NCBI GenBank assembly: GCA_050949705.1
Contig: JBMNGG010000017.1
Location: 1-64,000 of the forward strand
From: JBMNGG01 sp050949705
GTDB taxonomy: Bacteria; Bacillota; Thermosediminibacteria; Thermosediminibacterales; Tepidanaerobacteraceae
Direction of reading: 5' to 3'
Length of the DNA: 64,000 nt
In this document: positions 61,679 to 64,000 of the stretch, piece by piece
Layout of the letters: each line of letters opens with the position of its first letter
How positions within the stretch are numbered: position 1 is the first letter of the stretch
Notes under the pieces: generated by a model
Databases searched by the model: none
Seen by the model: the letters and a program-made list of their open reading frames with translations, nothing else
What the model was told of the DNA's origin: nothing
Made by a program: the position numbers and the translations under genes

Positions 61679-62572
61679 TCAATACTTTCTTGTCTTGGGA
61701 TCTAATATTTCCCTTAGTCCGTCACCAAGTAGATTGAAGGCTAAAACCGTTATGAAAATAGCGAGACCCGGGAAAATACTGTACCACCAGGCATTTAAAA
61801 AGTAGTTCCTACTGGTACTTACCATCAAACCCCATTCGGGTGTAGGGGGTTGAGCACCCAAGCCAAGAAAACTAAGGGAGGCTGCTGTCAAGATTACTCC
61901 GCCAAGATCCATAGATGCTTGAACTATAACAGGCGCGATACAGTTTGGAACAATATGCATGAATATGATCTTAAGTGGTGGAGTGCCTATGGCCTTAGCT
62001 GCTTTTACAAACTGCCTCTCCTTTATGGATACTGCCTGACCGCGAATAAGTCGGCTGTACCAAGGCCACCAAGAAGCTGCTATGGCTATCATAGCATTTG
62101 TAAGGTTAGGACCTAAAAATGCTGCAATTGCAATAGCTAAAAGCAGTGGCGGAAAGCTTAGAAATATATCGGTAATCCTCATAATAATCTCATCTACGAA
62201 ACCACCTGTAGAGCCGGCAATAGCTCCAAGGGGTATCCCTATCAATAGTGCCAATCCTACTGCAAACAATGCTGTTTGTAATGAGATCCTTGTCCCATAG
62301 ATGACCCGGCTAAATATATCTCTACCCAGTTCATCTGTGCCGAAAAAGTATTTGCCCGATGGAGGCAGAAGTTTATCCTTTGGATTTACATCAGTTGTCA
62401 CATGAGTAGGATAAGGAACTATATATGGTGCAACAAGAGCTATGATAATAAGAAGCAGCACAATTATAAGGGATAAACGGGTCAGCTTATTCTTATTTAG
62501 CAAAAATAGGGAAAGTTTCATTTCCCTTATCTTAGGTTTTAAAGTATTTAAAGAAATTATCTTATTTATCAT
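61679..62572 (-). CDS. Oligopeptide ABC transporter permease, OppC/DppC type
   Basis: 297 residues with an N-terminal helix near 32-55, a periplasmic-side HVTTDVNPKDKLLPPSGKYFFGTDELGRDIFSR motif typical of DppC, and the EAA loop region KAAKAIGTPPLKIIFMHIVPN. Five further helices follow. GGGGGG precedes the ATG. Confidence 0.92.
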   Translation of the reverse strand: MINKIISLNTLKPKIREMKLSLFLLNKNKLTRLSLIIVLLLIIIALVAPYIVPYPTHVTTDVNPKDKLLPPSGKYFFGTDELGRDIFSRVIYGTRISLQTALFAVGLALLIGIPLGAIAGSTGGFVDEIIMRITDIFLSFPPLLLAIAIAAFLGPNLTNAMIAIAASWWPWYSRLIRGQAVSIKERQFVKAAKAIGTPPLKIIFMHIVPNCIAPVIVQASMDLGGVILTAASLSFLGLGAQPPTPEWGLMVSTSRNYFLNAWWYSIFPGLAIFITVLAFNLLGDGLREILDPKTRKY

Positions 62573-62584
62573 TTATAATCCCCC

Positions 62585-63598
62585 CTAATATACCCTTATT
62601 CGGGGATCCAGTGCAATAATGATATCCGCTATAAGGTTTAATATCACATAAGCACAAGCGGAAAATATAGTAACACCCATTATGGCGGGGTAGTCTAGGC
62701 TAACTACGGCGGTTGCCACATAATTACCTATACCCGGCCAGCTGAAAATAGATTCAACTAAAAAGGTGTTTACAAGAGTGTAACCTATAGATAAGGTTAC
62801 AACAGTCACTGTTGGCCCGAGAGAATTTTTAAGGGCGTAGGACCACAAGACCAGGCGTTCTGATAAGCCATAGGATCTTGCTGCCCGTATATAATCTTCA
62901 TTTAGAATTTCAAGTAATGCAGACCGGGTCATTCGAGCAACTAACCCGATAGGATACATGGCAATAGTGATGCCAGGTAATATAAGGTGTCTTAAGGCAT
63001 CCTTAAAAACTACAAAATTGCCTGTAATCAGGCTGTCTACCGTCAAAAATCCAGTGATTTTAGGAATTTCATACATGAGTTTAATATTAGTACTTAACTG
63101 ATCTCCCATAGGGAGAATGTCCAACACCCTGTAAAATATCAGTTGAAGGAACAAGCCAACCCAAAAAGTAGGGAGAGAAACAGCTCCTACAGAAAAAAAC
63201 CTACAGAAATGATCTACCCATTGGTCTTTTCTCTGGGCTGACATGACTCCCAGGGGCAGGCCGATAAGTACAGCACCTAAAGTAGATATTACCACAAGTT
63301 CCAAAGTAGCAGGAACATAGGCCTTTAATTCTTCACTTACTGGCTGGTGGGTTTTTAGTGAATAGCCCAAATTTCCTTTTAAGAGATCCTGAAAGTACTT
63401 TACAAACTGGATATGAAGGGGCTTGTCCAAGCCTAGTTCAACAGTGGCAGCCCTAATCTGTTCAGGCGTAGCCCTGGGTCCTGCCCATTGAGCGGCGGGA
63501 TTTGAAGGAATTACCCGAGTTATTGTAAAGGTAATGATTATGACACCAAATAAGACCGCTATCCCCAGTAATATTCGTTTTGATATAAAAGAAGTCAT
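62585..63598 (-). CDS. Oligopeptide ABC transporter permease, OppB/DppB type
   Basis: 337 residues. The start ITFTITRVIPSNPAAQWAGPRATPEQIRA, GYSLKTHQPVSEEL, and the EAA loop RAARSYGLSERLVLWSYALKNSLGP with the C-terminal VESIFSWPGIGNYV and DPRIRVY are diagnostic. It is preceded by the ornithine-cyclodeaminase-like gene in the same direction. Confidence 0.93.
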   Translation of the reverse strand: MTSFISKRILLGIAVLFGVIIITFTITRVIPSNPAAQWAGPRATPEQIRAATVELGLDKPLHIQFVKYFQDLLKGNLGYSLKTHQPVSEELKAYVPATLELVVISTLGAVLIGLPLGVMSAQRKDQWVDHFCRFFSVGAVSLPTFWVGLFLQLIFYRVLDILPMGDQLSTNIKLMYEIPKITGFLTVDSLITGNFVVFKDALRHLILPGITIAMYPIGLVARMTRSALLEILNEDYIRAARSYGLSERLVLWSYALKNSLGPTVTVVTLSIGYTLVNTFLVESIFSWPGIGNYVATAVVSLDYPAIMGVTIFSACAYVILNLIADIIIALDPRIRVY

Positions 63599-63634
63599 TA
63601 TATTTAACCCCCTGGTTTTTTAAAAACACTTGAT

Positions 63635-64000
63635 TTAAGCATCAAGGCGTATTTCTTGTCCTAAATTCATTTTCCTTGCATTATCATATATTTTGGCTGC
63701 ACAAGCTACATCTTGAACAGCAATACCAACAGTTTTAAATAAAGTTATTTCATCGGTATTTTCCCTGCCTGTGATTCTTCCTAATACCAAGTCTCCCAAT
63801 TCCCCATGTATATTATCTTTAGAAAAAATACCCTTTTCCATTGGAATTATAAAGTCTCCCGCTTCGGAAACAACGGCATCTACAGACTCTACCAGTACCT
63901 TGCCGGCAATTTTAAAAACTCCTTCCGGCAGCTCTTGCATCTTTGGTGTATATGAACCTATAGCATTTATATGAACGCCTTTTTTAAGACTTTCTACGTT
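63635..64000 (-). CDS. Ornithine cyclodeaminase/mu-crystallin family protein, C-terminal part
   Basis: The last 121 codons are present; the gene begins beyond base 64000. GVHINAIGSYTPKMQELPEGVF and VLVESVDAVVSEAGDFIIP, then GELGDLVLGRITGRENTDEITLFKTVGIAVQDVACA match the NAD-binding C-terminal half of this family. Members reduce cyclic imino acids, cyclise ornithine or dehydrogenate amino acids. It starts the peptide/amino-acid cluster as seen in this window. Confidence 0.88.
   Translation of the reverse strand, partial: NVESLKKGVHINAIGSYTPKMQELPEGVFKIAGKVLVESVDAVVSEAGDFIIPMEKGIFSKDNIHGELGDLVLGRITGRENTDEITLFKTVGIAVQDVACAAKIYDNARKMNLGQEIRLDA

Overview
The window looks like chromosome from an AT-rich, low-GC Gram-positive anaerobe, most likely class Clostridia. 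Supporting signs are strong AGGAGG-type ribosome binding sites, frequent TTG/GTG starts, a tryptophan T-box, an FMN riboswitch, a LevR/sigma-54 controlled mannose-family PTS, a CBS-domain family II pyrophosphatase, YlmH, DegV, Tex and a LexA/DinR-type GAAC-N4-GTTC site. I cannot name a genus. No rRNA, tRNA, CRISPR array or prophage was recognised.

Layout. 1-9.5 kb is DNA repair and modification: the N-terminus of Mfd, a PrsW-like membrane protein, two solitary DNA methyltransferases, and dnaE under a long palindromic SOS-like operator; a membrane protein and a DegV protein lie between. 9.5-18.6 kb holds small housekeeping genes and a minus-strand cluster of threonine ammonia-lyase, M20 amidohydrolase and a two-gene membrane protein pair, followed by the CBS pyrophosphatase, a spermidine-synthase-like protein, a Gmad2-like surface protein and YlmH. 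19-26.6 kb has a DUF362 protein, a three-gene operon (NifV-like homocitrate synthase, aconitase, isocitrate dehydrogenase) with a near-consensus promoter and overlapping operator, a polysaccharide deacetylase and an acetamidase/formamidase. 26.7-28.9 kb is an ECF sigma factor with its membrane anti-sigma partner and a candidate autoregulated promoter.

29-39.4 kb is an accessory, partly decayed zone. It has a YozG/DUF2975 pair with an odd non-ATG ORF, short dispersed repeats, several genes with single-base homopolymer frameshifts (metallophosphoesterase, SGNH hydrolase, DUF4829 protein), two hemerythrin-like proteins, a putative immunity protein, and a deletion scar joining a PucR fragment to a flavin oxidoreductase fragment. 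The intact tex gene sits inside this zone.

39.7-47 kb is one catabolic unit: PTS IIA-IIB-IIC-IID, a zinc alcohol dehydrogenase and a class II aldolase behind a -24/-12 promoter, with the LevR-type activator upstream. 47-50.4 kb holds a T-box controlled trpB2-trpP pair whose leader appears to carry two antiterminator/terminator modules, and an FMN-riboswitch ribU whose 5' flank was cut by a truncated IS1634-type element. 52-55 kb has a lone lipoamide dehydrogenase and an M18 aminopeptidase. 55-64 kb is a long minus-strand peptide/amino-acid cluster: ornithine cyclodeaminase-like (partial), oppBCDF, two paralogous M29/NicX-like proteins flanking the substrate-binding lipoprotein, and an Asp/Glu/hydantoin racemase-like protein.
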